Made by a program: the position numbers and the translations under genes
Shown here: piece after piece, positions 1 through 9,220 of the stretch
Numbering within the stretch: the stretch's first letter is position 1
Layout: every line of letters begins with the position of its first letter
Assembly: GCA_963703665.1 (NCBI GenBank)
Contig: CAVPFB010000009.1
Location: 24,993-88,992 of the forward strand
Reading direction: 5' to 3'
From: AP-15 sp963703665
GTDB taxonomy: Bacteria > Pseudomonadota > Alphaproteobacteria > ATCC43930 > CGMCC-115725
DNA length: 64,000 nt
The notes under the pieces: generated by a model
Database searches by the model: none
What the model was told of the DNA's origin: nothing
The model's input: only the letters and a program-made list of their open reading frames with translations

Positions 1-735
1 ACGGTGCTGGTCGGCGCCGTGATGCGAGCCGTCTGGCATTGGCGGTGGCCGGCGATCGCCGCCGTGCTGGCGCCGATCATGACTGTCGACCTGGCACTGT
101 TTAGCTCGAATTCGCTGAAGATCCCGAGCGGGGCGTGGTTTCCGCTGGTGATCGGCCTGGTCATGTTCACGGTCATGACCACCTGGCGCACCGGCCGCCG
201 ATTGGTTCTGGACCGGCTGGCGAGCCAGACGATGTCATTGGCCGACTTTCTCGCGAGCTGCGACACGGCGGCGGAGACGCGGGTGTCGGGCACCGCCGTG
301 TTTCTGACCAGCCGGACCGAGCACGTCCCGCCGACCCTGACGCAGAACCTCAGGCACAACAAGGTGCTGCACCAGAGGGTGCTGCTGACCCGGGTGGCGA
401 CCAGCAACGTCCCCCGGATCATGGGTCCGGACCGCATCGAGGCGCGCGACCTCGGCCGGGGTTTTTGGCAGATCGACGCCCGTTTCGGGTTTGCCCAGAC
501 GCCGAATTTGCCGCGCGAGCTGCTGCGCGCGAACATCCCGGGCCTCGATCTCGATCTCGACAAGATCTCGTACTTCGTGGGGCGCGCCAACGTCAGATCG
601 ACGCCGCGGTCCGGGATGGCCCGCTGGCGCGAGCGCCTCTACATCGCCCTCACCCGCGTCGCCAGCCGGCCAAACGATTTCTTCCGCATCCCGGCCGACC
701 AGGTCATCGAGATCGGCGCCCAAGTCGAGATCTGA
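1..735 (+). CDS. kup: Kup-family potassium uptake protein, C-terminal part
   Basis: This is the 3' portion of a low-affinity K+/H+ symporter of the KUP/HAK/KT family in the inner membrane; the 5' end lies outside the window. Visible family features are the last membrane segment region 'DLALFSSNSLKIPSGAWFPL' followed by the conserved 'TTWRTGRRL' that opens the cytoplasmic C-terminal domain. The reading frame is open to the first base, so the GTG at position 4 is internal rather than a start. The gene is followed 82 bases later by galM on the same strand. The family assignment is firm; substrate is inferred from the family. Confidence 0.9.
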   Translation, partial: TVLVGAVMRAVWHWRWPAIAAVLAPIMTVDLALFSSNSLKIPSGAWFPLVIGLVMFTVMTTWRTGRRLVLDRLASQTMSLADFLASCDTAAETRVSGTAVFLTSRTEHVPPTLTQNLRHNKVLHQRVLLTRVATSNVPRIMGPDRIEARDLGRGFWQIDARFGFAQTPNLPRELLRANIPGLDLDLDKISYFVGRANVRSTPRSGMARWRERLYIALTRVASRPNDFFRIPADQVIEIGAQVEI

Positions 736-817
736 GGGAGCGGCGATCGACGGTCGGCGTTTATCGAGGAACCGGACCACGTCGGCGCCGGTTCGGCCCC
801 TGGAGGAGGACGGTCCG

Positions 818-1882
818 TTGCGCTCTGTCTCGGAAAGCATTCCCTTTGGTCGGGCGCAGGGTCGGACGGCGCGCCTGTTCACCCTCGAGAGCGACATGCT
901 GCGCGCCCATATCACCGATTATGCGGGGGTGCTGGTGTCGCTCGAGGCGCCCGACCGCGGCGGCGTGCGCGACCACGTCGTGCTCGGCTTCGACGATGTC
1001 GCCGGATATCTCGACAATCGCGGCTCGTTCGGCGCCTTGCTCGGACGTACCGCGAACCGCATTGCCGATGGTCGGATGGTCATCGACGGGCAGGCTTATG
1101 AACTTTCCAAGAACGAGAATGGCTCGACCCTGCACGGCGGAGTCGAGGGCTTTGGCAAGAGGTTCTGGTCGGTCGCGGAACATGACGGGCAGCGTCTGAG
1201 GCTGGCTCTGGTCAGTCCGGACGGCGACCAGGGGTTCCCAGGCGCGGTCGCGGCCGAAGCCGTCTGGCAGCTCGACGGCGCCGACCTGTCGCTCGCCTTT
1301 ACCGCCAGCACCACCAAGCCGACGCCGCTGTCGTTGAGCGCGCATCCCTATTTCAATCTCGAGGGGCCGCTCGCCCGCGACTGCCTCGATCACGAGACCG
1401 AGATCTTCGCCCAATCCTATCTGCCGACCGACCAGAGACAGATCCCGACGGGAGAGATCGCATCGGTAGCGGGCACGCCCCTCGATTTCCGCAGCCTCGG
1501 GCATATCGGCGAGCGCATCCGCGAGCCGGACCTGCAGCTGCGCTACGGCCGCGGCTACGACCATTACTTCGTTCTGCCGCAGGATGCGCCGGGAGCGCTT
1601 CGCCTGGCCGCGCGCGTTTTCAGCCCCCGCAGCGGCCGGAGGCTCGAAATCCTGACCACCCAGCCGGGCCTGCAGTTCTACGCCGGGAACAACCTCGACG
1701 GCTCGGCGCCGGGTCGCGGCGGCCTCTACCGCCAATCGGCGGGCTTTGCGTTCGAGCCGCAGGGCTTTCCGAATGCGCCGAACCAGCCGAATTTTCCCTC
1801 GACGATCCTGCGGCCGGGCGAGACTTATCGCCAGCAGATCGTCTACCGCCTGACCGCCGACCGGCATGGAGAGAAAAGATGA
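818..1882 (+). CDS. galM: Aldose 1-epimerase (galactose mutarotase)
   Basis: Interconverts alpha and beta anomers of aldoses such as galactose or glucose in the cytoplasm. The protein of about 354 residues matches the family length and shows 'GRTANRIADG', 'LHGG', the catalytic-region histidine in 'LSAHPYFNL' and the C-terminal glutamate region 'AGFAFEPQGFP'. The frame is open upstream, but the start is placed at the TTG at 818 because an unusually good GGAGGAGGA Shine-Dalgarno (802-810) sits just before it and homology begins there. Its stop overlaps the next gene's ATG (ATGA), so the two are likely cotranslated. It is a generic sugar epimerase; the real substrate is not known. Confidence 0.9.
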   Translation: MRSVSESIPFGRAQGRTARLFTLESDMLRAHITDYAGVLVSLEAPDRGGVRDHVVLGFDDVAGYLDNRGSFGALLGRTANRIADGRMVIDGQAYELSKNENGSTLHGGVEGFGKRFWSVAEHDGQRLRLALVSPDGDQGFPGAVAAEAVWQLDGADLSLAFTASTTKPTPLSLSAHPYFNLEGPLARDCLDHETEIFAQSYLPTDQRQIPTGEIASVAGTPLDFRSLGHIGERIREPDLQLRYGRGYDHYFVLPQDAPGALRLAARVFSPRSGRRLEILTTQPGLQFYAGNNLDGSAPGRGGLYRQSAGFAFEPQGFPNAPNQPNFPSTILRPGETYRQQIVYRLTADRHGEKR

Positions 1883-2886
1883 TCGTCGTCGTGACCGGCG
1901 CCAGCGCTGGGGTCGGCCGCGCAACCGCGCTGGAATTTGCCAAACGCGGATGCGACGTGGCGATCCTGGCGCGCAACCTGCCGCGGCTGGAGACCGTCGC
2001 CGGGCTGATCCGCAAGCACGGCGTCAGGGCATTGCCGGTGGTCGCCGACGTAGCCGATTTCACCGCGGTGAAGTCAGCCGCCGCCCGCGTCGAGCAGGAG
2101 CTCGGCCCGATCGACCTTTGGGTCAACAACGCGATGGCGACGGCGTTCGCGCCGGTGGCCGAGATCACCCCCGAGGAAGTCCGCCGCGCCACCGAAATCA
2201 CCTATCTCGGTCAGGTCCACGGCATGATGGCGGCGCTCTCGCATATGCGCCCGCGCAATCGCGGCACGATCGTCAATGTCGGGTCGGCGCTGGCGTACCG
2301 GGCGATCCCGCTGCAATCGGTTTATTGCGGCGCCAAGTTCGCGGTGCGCGGGTTCACCGACTCGCTGCGCAGCGAGCTGATCCACGACCGATGCGCGATC
2401 AACCTGGTCATGGTTCATCTGCCGGCGGTCAACACCCCGCAGTTCGACTGGGCATTGAACAAGATGGGGCGGCGCACGCAGCCGGTGCCGCCGATCTTTC
2501 AACCTGAAGTGCCGGCAAGAGCGATCGCCTTTGCCGCCGAGCACCCGCATCGCCGCGAGATCTGGGTCGGCTTTTCGACCGTCAAGGCGATCGTCGGCAA
2601 CGCGGTGATGCCGGGCCTGCTCGACCGCTACCTCGCGAAAGCCGGCTACAACGGCCAGCTGACCGACGAGGCGCTGCCCCAGGATGCGCCGGCAAACCTG
2701 TTTGAAACAGTGGACGGCGAGTTCGGTGCGCATGGCAGGTTCGACGCCCGCGCGCGCAAGCTTTCATGGGAGATGTTCACCAGCCGCCACCGCGATGCGG
2801 CCGCCGCCGCTCTCCTCGGGCTGATGCTGGTCGGAGCGGCCAGCCTGATACGCATCGGCAGCGTTCGCCGGCGTGGGATGGGCTAA
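1879..2886 (+). CDS. Short-chain dehydrogenase/reductase with C-terminal membrane anchor
   Basis: An NAD(P)-dependent oxidoreductase of the SDR superfamily. The Rossmann glycine motif TGASAGVG lies at residues 6-13, NNAM follows mid-protein, and the catalytic Tyr/Lys pair appears as YCGAK. At 335 residues it is longer than classical SDRs (about 250). The extra C-terminus ends in a hydrophobic stretch (AAAAALLGLMLVGAASLI) followed by basic residues, which looks like a tail anchor. The start ATG overlaps the galM stop by four bases. The stop codon overlaps the stop of the convergent cytochrome oxidase subunit IV gene (2883), so the two operons meet with no spacer. Substrate unknown. Confidence 0.85.
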   Translation: MIVVVTGASAGVGRATALEFAKRGCDVAILARNLPRLETVAGLIRKHGVRALPVVADVADFTAVKSAAARVEQELGPIDLWVNNAMATAFAPVAEITPEEVRRATEITYLGQVHGMMAALSHMRPRNRGTIVNVGSALAYRAIPLQSVYCGAKFAVRGFTDSLRSELIHDRCAINLVMVHLPAVNTPQFDWALNKMGRRTQPVPPIFQPEVPARAIAFAAEHPHRREIWVGFSTVKAIVGNAVMPGLLDRYLAKAGYNGQLTDEALPQDAPANLFETVDGEFGAHGRFDARARKLSWEMFTSRHRDAAAAALLGLMLVGAASLIRIGSVRRRGMG

Positions 2887-3194
2887 TGCAGCGGCCAGCC
2901 GCGGCGGGTGGCGTAATCGGTCATGCTGAGCCCGTAGAGGAACAGCAGCCAGAAAAAGCCGGCGCCGGCGAACACCCATTTCAGCGACGGGGGCCCTCTC
3001 AGCCGCATGAACAGGACGAAGATGATCGCCGCCTGGGTCGCTGCGATGCCGAATTCGGCGGCCGGAGCGAATCTGCCAAGATGCAGATAGGCGCTCAAAA
3101 TGCTGAGGCCCGTCAGCAGCAGCAGCACCAGCCAGGCGATGACGTAAGCCAGCGCCGAGCCCTGCGCGGCGGCGCCGTCAGTTGCGCCTTTCAT
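2883..3194 (-). CDS. coxD: Cytochrome c oxidase subunit IV family protein
   Basis: Small membrane subunit (103 residues, three predicted helices) of the aa3/caa3 oxygen reductase, last gene of the act-cox operon. The helix pattern and segment 'FVLFMRLRGPPSLKWVFAGA' are typical of the bacterial subunit IV (CtaF/CoxD-like) family, which has no redox cofactors and helps assembly or stability. The start ATG overlaps the coxC stop as ATGA, indicating translational coupling. The frame is open further upstream, but only this ATG fits the family length. Assignment rests on size, topology and position directly after subunit III. Confidence 0.85.
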   Translation of the reverse strand: MKGATDGAAAQGSALAYVIAWLVLLLLTGLSILSAYLHLGRFAPAAEFGIAATQAAIIFVLFMRLRGPPSLKWVFAGAGFFWLLFLYGLSMTDYATRRGWPLH

Positions 3195-3829
3195 CACCGT
3201 CCCACCAGATAGATCGCGGGGTAGAGGAACACCCAGACGGTGTCGACAAAGCTCCAGTAGAGCCCGACCACCTCGAGCGGCGCGTAATAGGCTGGGGTCA
3301 GCTCGCCGCGCCGCACTCGCGCCAGCATGCTGAGGACGAGAGCGATCCCGATCGACAGATGCAGCGCGTGCAGCGGCGTGGCGATAAAGTAGAACACCCA
3401 GAACAGCTCGCTGGCCGGGCCTTCTCCCGGCTTCAAGACGAAGTTGACAGCCGGGACCACGTTGTCCTGGTAATCGAGGTACCATTCAAAGCCTTTGACG
3501 CAAACAAAGGCGATGCCGAGAAATACCGTGGCCAGCAGCCAGAGCACCAGCGAGCGACGGCGCCCCTCGGCGGCCGCGTCGATCGCCAGCACCATGGTCA
3601 GGCTGCTGGTCAGCAAGAGCCCGATGTTGACGCTGCCACACCACAGCACCGCGTCCTTGCCGGCCGCGGCGAATTCATGCGGATAGGCGTTGCGGTAAAT
3701 GAAATAGGTGAAGATCAGCGCGCCGAAGAACAAGGTTTCGGTGGCGATGAACCCCCACATGCCGAGCTGCGCCGTTTCGCGCTGCTGCGCCAAGGTCGCA
3801 TACTGAAGCTCGGGTCGGAGACTATGCAT
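3194..3829 (-). CDS. coxC: Cytochrome c oxidase subunit III
   Basis: Heme-copper oxidase subunit III of 211 residues with five to six membrane helices, the short bacterial form usual in caa3-type enzymes. Family signatures are 'LGMWGFIATETLFFGALIF' near the N-terminus (residues ~22-40), the 'FEWYLDY' segment, and 'PLHALHLSIGIALVL' and 'YWSFVDTVWVFLYPAIY' at the C-terminus. It carries no metal centre; in the family it stabilises subunit I and the oxygen/proton pathways. The start codon lies inside the end of coxA (8-base overlap) and the stop overlaps coxD, so it sits in a tightly coupled cox gene block. Confidence 0.93.
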   Translation of the reverse strand: MHSLRPELQYATLAQQRETAQLGMWGFIATETLFFGALIFTYFIYRNAYPHEFAAAGKDAVLWCGSVNIGLLLTSSLTMVLAIDAAAEGRRRSLVLWLLATVFLGIAFVCVKGFEWYLDYQDNVVPAVNFVLKPGEGPASELFWVFYFIATPLHALHLSIGIALVLSMLARVRRGELTPAYYAPLEVVGLYWSFVDTVWVFLYPAIYLVGR

Positions 3830-5459
3830 TGGTCGCGCCGTTCTGCGCGGTGAAGCTGCCGTCTTCAGCGTTGTAGGCATAGGGCTCGACGGTGACGACC
3901 GGCGTGCGGGCGAAATTATACTGGGGCGGCGGCGACGAGGTCTGCCACTCGAGGCCGGTCGCGCGCCACGGGTTCGGGCCCGCCCGCTCGCCGTAGAACA
4001 GCGACCACACCAGATAGCCGAGCGGCATGATATAGGCGACCGCCAGGATCGAGGCCCCGGCGGAGGACAGTACATTCCAGGACTGCCACTGCGGCGGATA
4101 GGAATAGTAGCGCCGCGGCATGCCCAGATAGCCGAGAATGAATTGCGGAAAGAAGGTCAGGTTGAACCCGACGAAGGTCAGGATCGCGGCAAACCGCGCC
4201 CACATCTCGGGATAGAGCCGGCCGGTGATCTTTGGCCACCAATAATGCAATCCGCCGAAAAAGGCGCTGACCGTGCCGCCGACCATGATGTAGTGGAAAT
4301 GGGCGATGACGAAATAGGTGGCGTGCAGATCGACGTCGAGCCCCACAGTCGCCAGGATCAGCCCGGTCAGGCCGCCGATCGTGAACAGGACGACAAACCC
4401 GAGCGCGTAGATCATCGGCGCATCGAAGACGATCGAACCCTTGTGCAGGCTGGCGGTCCAGTTGAACACCTTGATCGCAGAAGGCAGCGCCACAAAGAAG
4501 GTCATCAGCGAGAAGAACACGCCGGAATAGATCGAGATTCCGGCGACGAACATGTGATGTCCCCAGACAAAGAAGGTCAGCACCGCGAGCGAAATCAGGG
4601 CAATGGTCATGCCCTTATAGCCGAAGATCGATTTTCTGGCGTAACAGGTGACCAGCTCGCTGATCACGCCCATCGCCGGCAAAATCATGATGTAGACGGC
4701 CGGATGCGAGTAGAACCAGAACATATGCTGGTACAGCAGCGGATCGCCGCCGAGCGACGGATCGAAAATACCGACGTGCATGACCCGTTCCATTGCCACC
4801 AGAAACACCGTCATCGCCAATACCGGGGTGGCCAGCAGCATCACCAGGCTGACCGTATAGATCCCCCAGACGAACAGCGGCAGCCGCATCCAGGTCATGC
4901 CGGGCGCGCGCAGCCGATGCACCGTCACGACGAAATTGAGCCCGGTCATGATCGAGGAGAACCCATTGACGAACACCGCCAATGTCGCGGCGACCACATA
5001 CCCGTTTGAAAACAAAGTCGAATACGGCGTGTAAAAGGTCCAGCCGGTATCGACCCCGCCCATGATCAGCGCGAACAGCAGGATCAGGCCCGAAAGGTTG
5101 AACACGTACCAGCTGGCGAGGTTGATCCGCGGAAACGCCAGGTCGTGCGCACCGATCGCCAATGGCAGCACGAAATTGCCGAGCGTTGTCGGGATCGACG
5201 GGATCAGGAAAAACCACACCATGATCACGCCGTGCATCGTGAACATGCGGTTGTAGATGTCGGGCTGCAGCAGCCCGGTCGGCGTCGCCAGGTTCAGGCG
5301 AATCATGGTCGCGGCAAAGCCGCCGATAAAAAAGAAAAAGGTAATCGAGGCGAAGAACAGCAACGCAATGCGTTTGTGGTCTCTGGTCAGAAGCCACGAG
5401 CGAACCGTGTTTTCGGAGGTCAGATAACTGGTCGGAACGTCGGCCGTAATCGACGTCAT
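3822..5459 (-). CDS. coxA: Cytochrome c oxidase subunit I, A2-type (YS motif)
   Basis: Catalytic subunit of a heme-copper oxygen reductase, 545 residues with about 12-13 helices. Heme and copper ligands can be placed: H76 (low-spin heme, TMHGVIM), H252 with cross-link Y256 (FYSHPAVY), H301 and H302 (WGHHMF), H387 and H389 (AHFHY). The usual D-channel glutamate of A1 enzymes (GHPEVY) is absent; the site reads YSHPAVY, the YS signature of A2-type oxidases such as Rhodothermus caa3. Start is the ATG at 5459, overlapping the upstream coxB frame as ATGA; an open frame further upstream is the C-terminus of coxB. Preceded by alternative complex III genes, its likely electron source. Confidence 0.95.
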   Translation of the reverse strand: MTSITADVPTSYLTSENTVRSWLLTRDHKRIALLFFASITFFFFIGGFAATMIRLNLATPTGLLQPDIYNRMFTMHGVIMVWFFLIPSIPTTLGNFVLPLAIGAHDLAFPRINLASWYVFNLSGLILLFALIMGGVDTGWTFYTPYSTLFSNGYVVAATLAVFVNGFSSIMTGLNFVVTVHRLRAPGMTWMRLPLFVWGIYTVSLVMLLATPVLAMTVFLVAMERVMHVGIFDPSLGGDPLLYQHMFWFYSHPAVYIMILPAMGVISELVTCYARKSIFGYKGMTIALISLAVLTFFVWGHHMFVAGISIYSGVFFSLMTFFVALPSAIKVFNWTASLHKGSIVFDAPMIYALGFVVLFTIGGLTGLILATVGLDVDLHATYFVIAHFHYIMVGGTVSAFFGGLHYWWPKITGRLYPEMWARFAAILTFVGFNLTFFPQFILGYLGMPRRYYSYPPQWQSWNVLSSAGASILAVAYIMPLGYLVWSLFYGERAGPNPWRATGLEWQTSSPPPQYNFARTPVVTVEPYAYNAEDGSFTAQNGATNA

Positions 5460-6429
5460 GGCGGCGGTTCCTTGGGCGAGGGTTCCTTGAGCGGCGGTCC
5501 TGGTGGCGAGCGATTGGATGTAGGCGACCAGCTTGATGACTTCGTCTTCGCTGAGCTGCGCCCGAAAAATCGGGCATGACCGGTGGATAGCCGGCAACCG
5601 TGAAGGTCCGCGGCTCGAGGATGCAATCGTGCAGATAGCGCTCGTCGGCCCGCACCGTCGAGCCGTCCTGCAGCTGCACGAGGCTGCCGTAGACGCCTTC
5701 GAGCGGCGGCGCGTGGACCGTGCTGTTGGCGCCGTGACAGCCGCTGCAGCCGCGCTCGCGGAACAGTGCCTCGCCCTGCTGCGCCAACGATCCGTGCACT
5801 CCCTGATCGGTCAGCCAGCGCGCATAATCGGCGGGCTTCATGACATAGACTTCGCCGATCATATGCGCGTGCTGTGTGCCACAGTATTGGGTGCATTCGA
5901 TCTGGTATCGGCCGGTGTCGGTCGCTTTGAACCACACCGTTTCGTAAGTGCCGGGCAGGACATCGTGCTTGATCCGGAATGCCGGAACAAAGAAGCTGTG
6001 GATCACGTCCTGCGAGGTCAGCACCAGCCGGACGGTCTCGTTGACCGGCACATGCAGCGCATCGATCTCGCGCTGGCCGCCCGGGTGCTCGATCTTCCAC
6101 ATCCACTGCTTGCCGACGACAAAGACTTCGAGATCACCGGCCGGCGACTTGTAAAGCCAGATATAGACCATCGCACCCCAGACGAAGAGCACCAGAAACG
6201 CGACCAAGGTCGCAACCGTCCAGCCGATTTCAAAGACCCAGCTCTTTTGCGTCGGGTCGGCGCGCGAGGCGCTGCTGCCGCGCCGATAGCGCAGGCAGAA
6301 CACCAGCATCAGCCCGCAGACCAGCAGCAGGATCAGACCGGAGACGACAAGCTCGGCAATATAGAGCGCGTTGACCACCTGGCCGTTGACGGCAGCGGTG
6401 TTCGGCCAGAACGGGACCCACTGGTACAT
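5456..6429 (-). CDS. coxB: Cytochrome c oxidase subunit II with C-terminal cytochrome c domain (caa3 type), frameshifted
   Basis: CuA-bearing subunit II. Two N-terminal helices precede the periplasmic cupredoxin domain, which shows 'DVIHSFFVPAFRIKHD' and the CuA ligand loop 'ECTQYCGTQHAHM'. A cytochrome c domain follows with heme motif CSGCH and later 'YPPVMPDF', so this is a caa3-type fusion. The frame breaks near 5565-5580, at an A5 run. The family-like tail 'AQLSEDEVIKLVAYIQSLA' continues in the coxA frame, while a TGA that overlaps the coxA ATG lies in another frame, so at least one or two indels are implied. The start ATG at 6429 is eight bases after the SCO stop; an upstream GTG is possible. 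Confidence 0.88.
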
Positions 6430-6436
6430 CGCCGGC

Positions 6437-7225
6437 TCAACCGTGACGCCGTCGCCAGATCGCGGAGAAGACGACGATGCCGCCCGCCATCGCCGCCAGG
6501 TTGATGACGGCGAAGGCGGTTTCGATCGGCACCGTGTAGGGACCGAGCAACGGATCCTCGCCGTGGCACCATAAGACCAGCCGGTACAGCGGCCCCTGCA
6601 CCTCCGCTGCTGCGGCGCCGTCCAACGCGGTCTGCAGATCCGCCGGCGTCGGGTCGATTTCGCGCAGATAGCGGCTGATCGTGCCGTTCGGGGCGGCGAG
6701 GACGAAGCCGACCGGATGCATGTACTGGTCGAGCGCCGCATCGTAGCGATAGGGAAAGCCGACCGCGGCGGCGATGCGCTCGACCGCGGTTTCCGGCCCG
6801 GTCAGGAAATGCCACCCGGCGGCGGCGTCCGGATGGCGATATATCGCTCAGATATTTGGCTTTCGCCGCTGTCGCGTCGGCCGGCGTGTCGCGCGGGTCG
6901 ATGCTGATCGCGACCACCTGAAAATCACGGCCGGCGTCGCGCGGGACCCGGTCGAGTGCTGCGGCGAGAGCGCCGAGGGCCAGCCCGCACAAGGTCTTGC
7001 AGTGCAGATATTCGAGCACCAGGAGCACCGGCTTACCGACGAAAAACTGCACCGAGAGGGACGGCGCGGCCGTGCTCGTCGGCGCAGGCGCAGACCGAGC
7101 GGCAGGTGCGCGCCCGGATGCGGCTGAAAGGCGAGACCCGAGAAATCGGCGGCCGATGCCGGCACCGCCGCGGCCAAAGCCAGCATCACGATCGCCGCGA
7201 GCGGCGCGACCAGCCGGGGTCTCAC
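6437..7225 (-). CDS. SCO1/SenC family copper chaperone, frameshifted
   Basis: Thioredoxin-fold protein that delivers copper to the CuA site of subunit II or maintains its cysteines. The N-terminus is a signal peptide (LALAAAVPASAADF). The metal-binding CxxxC appears in 'EYLHCKTLCGLALG', and the conserved third ligand histidine lies in 'MHPVGFVL'. These three pieces sit in three different frames, with breaks near 7080 and near 6740-6840, so the gene is either disrupted or miscalled by small indels. A hydrophobic C-terminal segment (INLAAMAGGIVVFSAIW) could anchor it in the membrane. The GTG start overlaps the upstream gene stop (GTGA). Location just before coxB fits the role. Confidence 0.85.
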
Positions 7226-7596
7226 GGCGGCGCCTTCGGAAAGCCGGGAATCCCTTTCGCGGCGAGTTCCTTGATCGCCTGGGCGATCGGGATGTGGACG
7301 ATGCCTCTTTTCTTGTCGATCCAGTAATAACTATCCAGCTCTTTCTCCTCCTTGGCGCGGAACCTCGCGAGATCCTCAGCCGGATCGATCTGCAGGCGCG
7401 GTTGCGGCGGCTCTACGCTCAGGCGCCGGCTGACATCCGACACCGCCCCGGGAAACGCGCCGACCAGCAAGAAGGCCCCGATCACCAGAAGCGCCAAGAT
7501 TCCCAGAAAAGCGATGCCGACCGTGCGCAGCGGCCAGTCTGACGGCTCGAAAGCGGTTTCGGGATTGTCCTTGATGCGCCGATCGAGCTCAGCCAT
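7222..7596 (-). CDS. Small single-helix membrane protein of the ACIII-caa3 operon
   Basis: A 124-residue protein with one N-terminal transmembrane helix (residues ~20-43) and a soluble tail rich in charged residues, ending 'AAKGIPGFPKAPP'. Proteins of this size and topology often sit between alternative complex III and oxidase genes, and the 'GIVHIPIAQAIKELA' stretch resembles those linkers. Whether it corresponds to a structural subunit such as ActG cannot be told from sequence. The start ATG lies inside the end of actF (8-base overlap) and the stop overlaps the GTG of SCO, so it is embedded in the coupled operon. Function unknown; a role in complex assembly is inferred from position. Confidence 0.75.
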   Translation of the reverse strand: MAELDRRIKDNPETAFEPSDWPLRTVGIAFLGILALLVIGAFLLVGAFPGAVSDVSRRLSVEPPQPRLQIDPAEDLARFRAKEEKELDSYYWIDKKRGIVHIPIAQAIKELAAKGIPGFPKAPP

Positions 7597-8714
7597 GATG
7601 CGTCTTCCAGCCCTGCATCGCTCCGAGCGCAACAGCGGCGCCATTGCGTAGCCACCACAAGAACAGCAGCATTAGGAGCCCGCCCAGGGCGAGGACCGCG
7701 CCGGCATCGAGCCAGAACGGCCCGGCCCGGCGGAACACCGGCAGCACCAGCCACCATTTGTCAGCCGCATTACCGAACAGGATCAGCACGCAGACCGCGG
7801 CAACGACGACGCGGCTGCGCTTGCCAGGCTGCGAGACCAGCGCAAAAAACGGCACGAAAAAGCCGAGCGCAGCGGCGACATACAACGCCGCCTGCCAGAT
7901 CCCGGCCATGCGGATCAGATACCAGGGAATCTCGTCTTTGAGGTTTTCCTCCCAGATGATCAGGAACTGGCAGAATTCGACATAGGCCCAAAAGATCGTC
8001 GTCGCCAGCAGAATGGCGGCGAGGTCGGCCATGTGGTCACGCCGACTACCTGGCGAGGGAGTGTCCAATGGCGCTCGGGCGACGGCGACGACCAGCAGCA
8101 CCAGCGCGAATCCGGTGTTGAACCAGCCGGCCCCGGCGATCATCGGGAACACCGACGACCAGAAGTCCGGCTCGACCGACAGCATCCAGTCGATCGAGGC
8201 GAAGCCCGCGGAAAAGGCCAAGCAAGATCAGCCCGATACCGCTCAGCCAGGACAGCCCGGGGGCGATCGGCCCGGCCTCGGCGCGCGACCCGAGCAGCGC
8301 ATAGGCGGCGAGCAGGTTCCACAGCACCAGGTAAATCGCATAGCGCAGATAAAACCCAGTGCTGTTCAGATAGAACGTATTGGGAAGATTGGCGGCCGGA
8401 TGCGTCCAGCTGTAGAGGCGTGCAGACCGATAAAGGCCGGGATCCCGGCGAGGGTGGTCGAGCGGCATCGTCGCGATCGCCGCGTTCAATACCGGGCGGG
8501 CGGTCGCCATCCAGCGTCCGCCGCTCAGATCGTGGACCATCACCAGCGTGATCCCGGCCAGCGGCACGCCGAGCCACAGCAAAAAGCTGCACAACCAGGC
8601 CCGGAAAAACCCGGCGGGGTCGATGACCCCGCCGACCACACAGCCGACGACGCCGAGCACCAGTGCGCCGAGCGCCGCGAGGTTGAGCCGGTGCCAGGTG
8701 CGGTCTGCGCTCAT
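7589..8714 (-). CDS. actF: Alternative complex III membrane subunit ActF, frameshifted
   Basis: Multi-helix quinol:cytochrome c oxidoreductase membrane subunit, related to ActC/NrfD-type proteins. Family-like stretches are 'LNSTGFYLRYAIYLVLWN' and the C-terminal half with 'VEFCQFLIIWEENLKDEIPW'. The frame shifts near 8216-8225 ('GLILLGLF' to 'AFSAGFASIDWMLSVEP'). A second pair of compensating indels near 8420-8470 is suggested because 'LAGIPAFIGL' appears in another frame where the helix should be. The start ATG overlaps the actE stop (ATGA). The protein is about 375 residues once repaired, close to the family length. In the complex it forms part of the membrane quinol-oxidising module. Confidence 0.88.
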
Positions 8715-9220
8715 TGCAGGGACGCCCGCTGCTCGGCCGGCACATCGGCGAGCTTGGCGTCGGCGCTCGCCTGCAAGGCCCGGATATAGGCGACGATCGC
8801 CCACCGGTCGGCTGGAGCCACCCGGTCGGCATAGGGGAACATGGCGCCGTAGCCATGGGTGATCACGTCGTAGAAATGCTGGACCGGCGCCTCGCGCAGA
8901 CGCGCGATGTAATAGGAGGGGGGCGAGGGAAAGCCGCGCTGCACGATCATCCCGTGACCGTCGCCGACGCGGCTGTGGCAGGGGGCGCAGTAGATGTCGA
9001 AGCGCTGCTGGCCGCGCTCCAGCAAAGCGACGGTGACGGGGGGGATCGGCACCGGCACATCGTCGCGCGCGATGACGTGCGCCGGCGGCAGGGCGGGCCA
9101 ATTCGCCTCCGCGCCGTAGGGCAGCTCGAACGGCAGCCGTTTTGGCTGGTTGGCCATGTTGTCGCAGGCCACCGCGGCGAGGCACAGACCGGCCGCCGCG
9201 AGCAGCGGCTTAGCCCTCAT
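8711..9220 (-). CDS. actE: Monoheme cytochrome c subunit ActE (lipoprotein)
   Basis: Periplasmic monoheme c-type cytochrome of alternative complex III, 169 residues. A signal peptide with a lipobox (LAAVACD) implies lipid anchoring at the cysteine. The heme motif is CAPCH in 'RFDIYCAPCHSRVGDG', and a likely axial methionine is in 'GYGAMFPYADRV', followed by 'DRWAIVAYIRALQ', the classical cytochrome c C-terminal helix. Start is the ATG at 9220, which overlaps the actD stop; its own stop overlaps actF. In known complexes it passes electrons from ActA towards the oxidase, here probably to the cytochrome c domain fused to CoxB. Confidence 0.92.
   Translation of the reverse strand: MRAKPLLAAAGLCLAAVACDNMANQPKRLPFELPYGAEANWPALPPAHVIARDDVPVPIPPVTVALLERGQQRFDIYCAPCHSRVGDGHGMIVQRGFPSPPSYYIARLREAPVQHFYDVITHGYGAMFPYADRVAPADRWAIVAYIRALQASADAKLADVPAEQRASLQ

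Noticed and set aside
4..735. A complete small gene starting at the GTG at position 4
   Set aside because: The protein begins in the middle of the Kup membrane domain and the frame is open to the window edge, so it is a truncated gene.
3822..5597. A possible natural CoxB-CoxA fusion, since the CoxB tail continues into coxA without a stop
   Set aside because: A TGA overlapping the coxA ATG exists in a neighbouring frame and fits the operon's overlap pattern, so an indel in coxB explains the open frame better.
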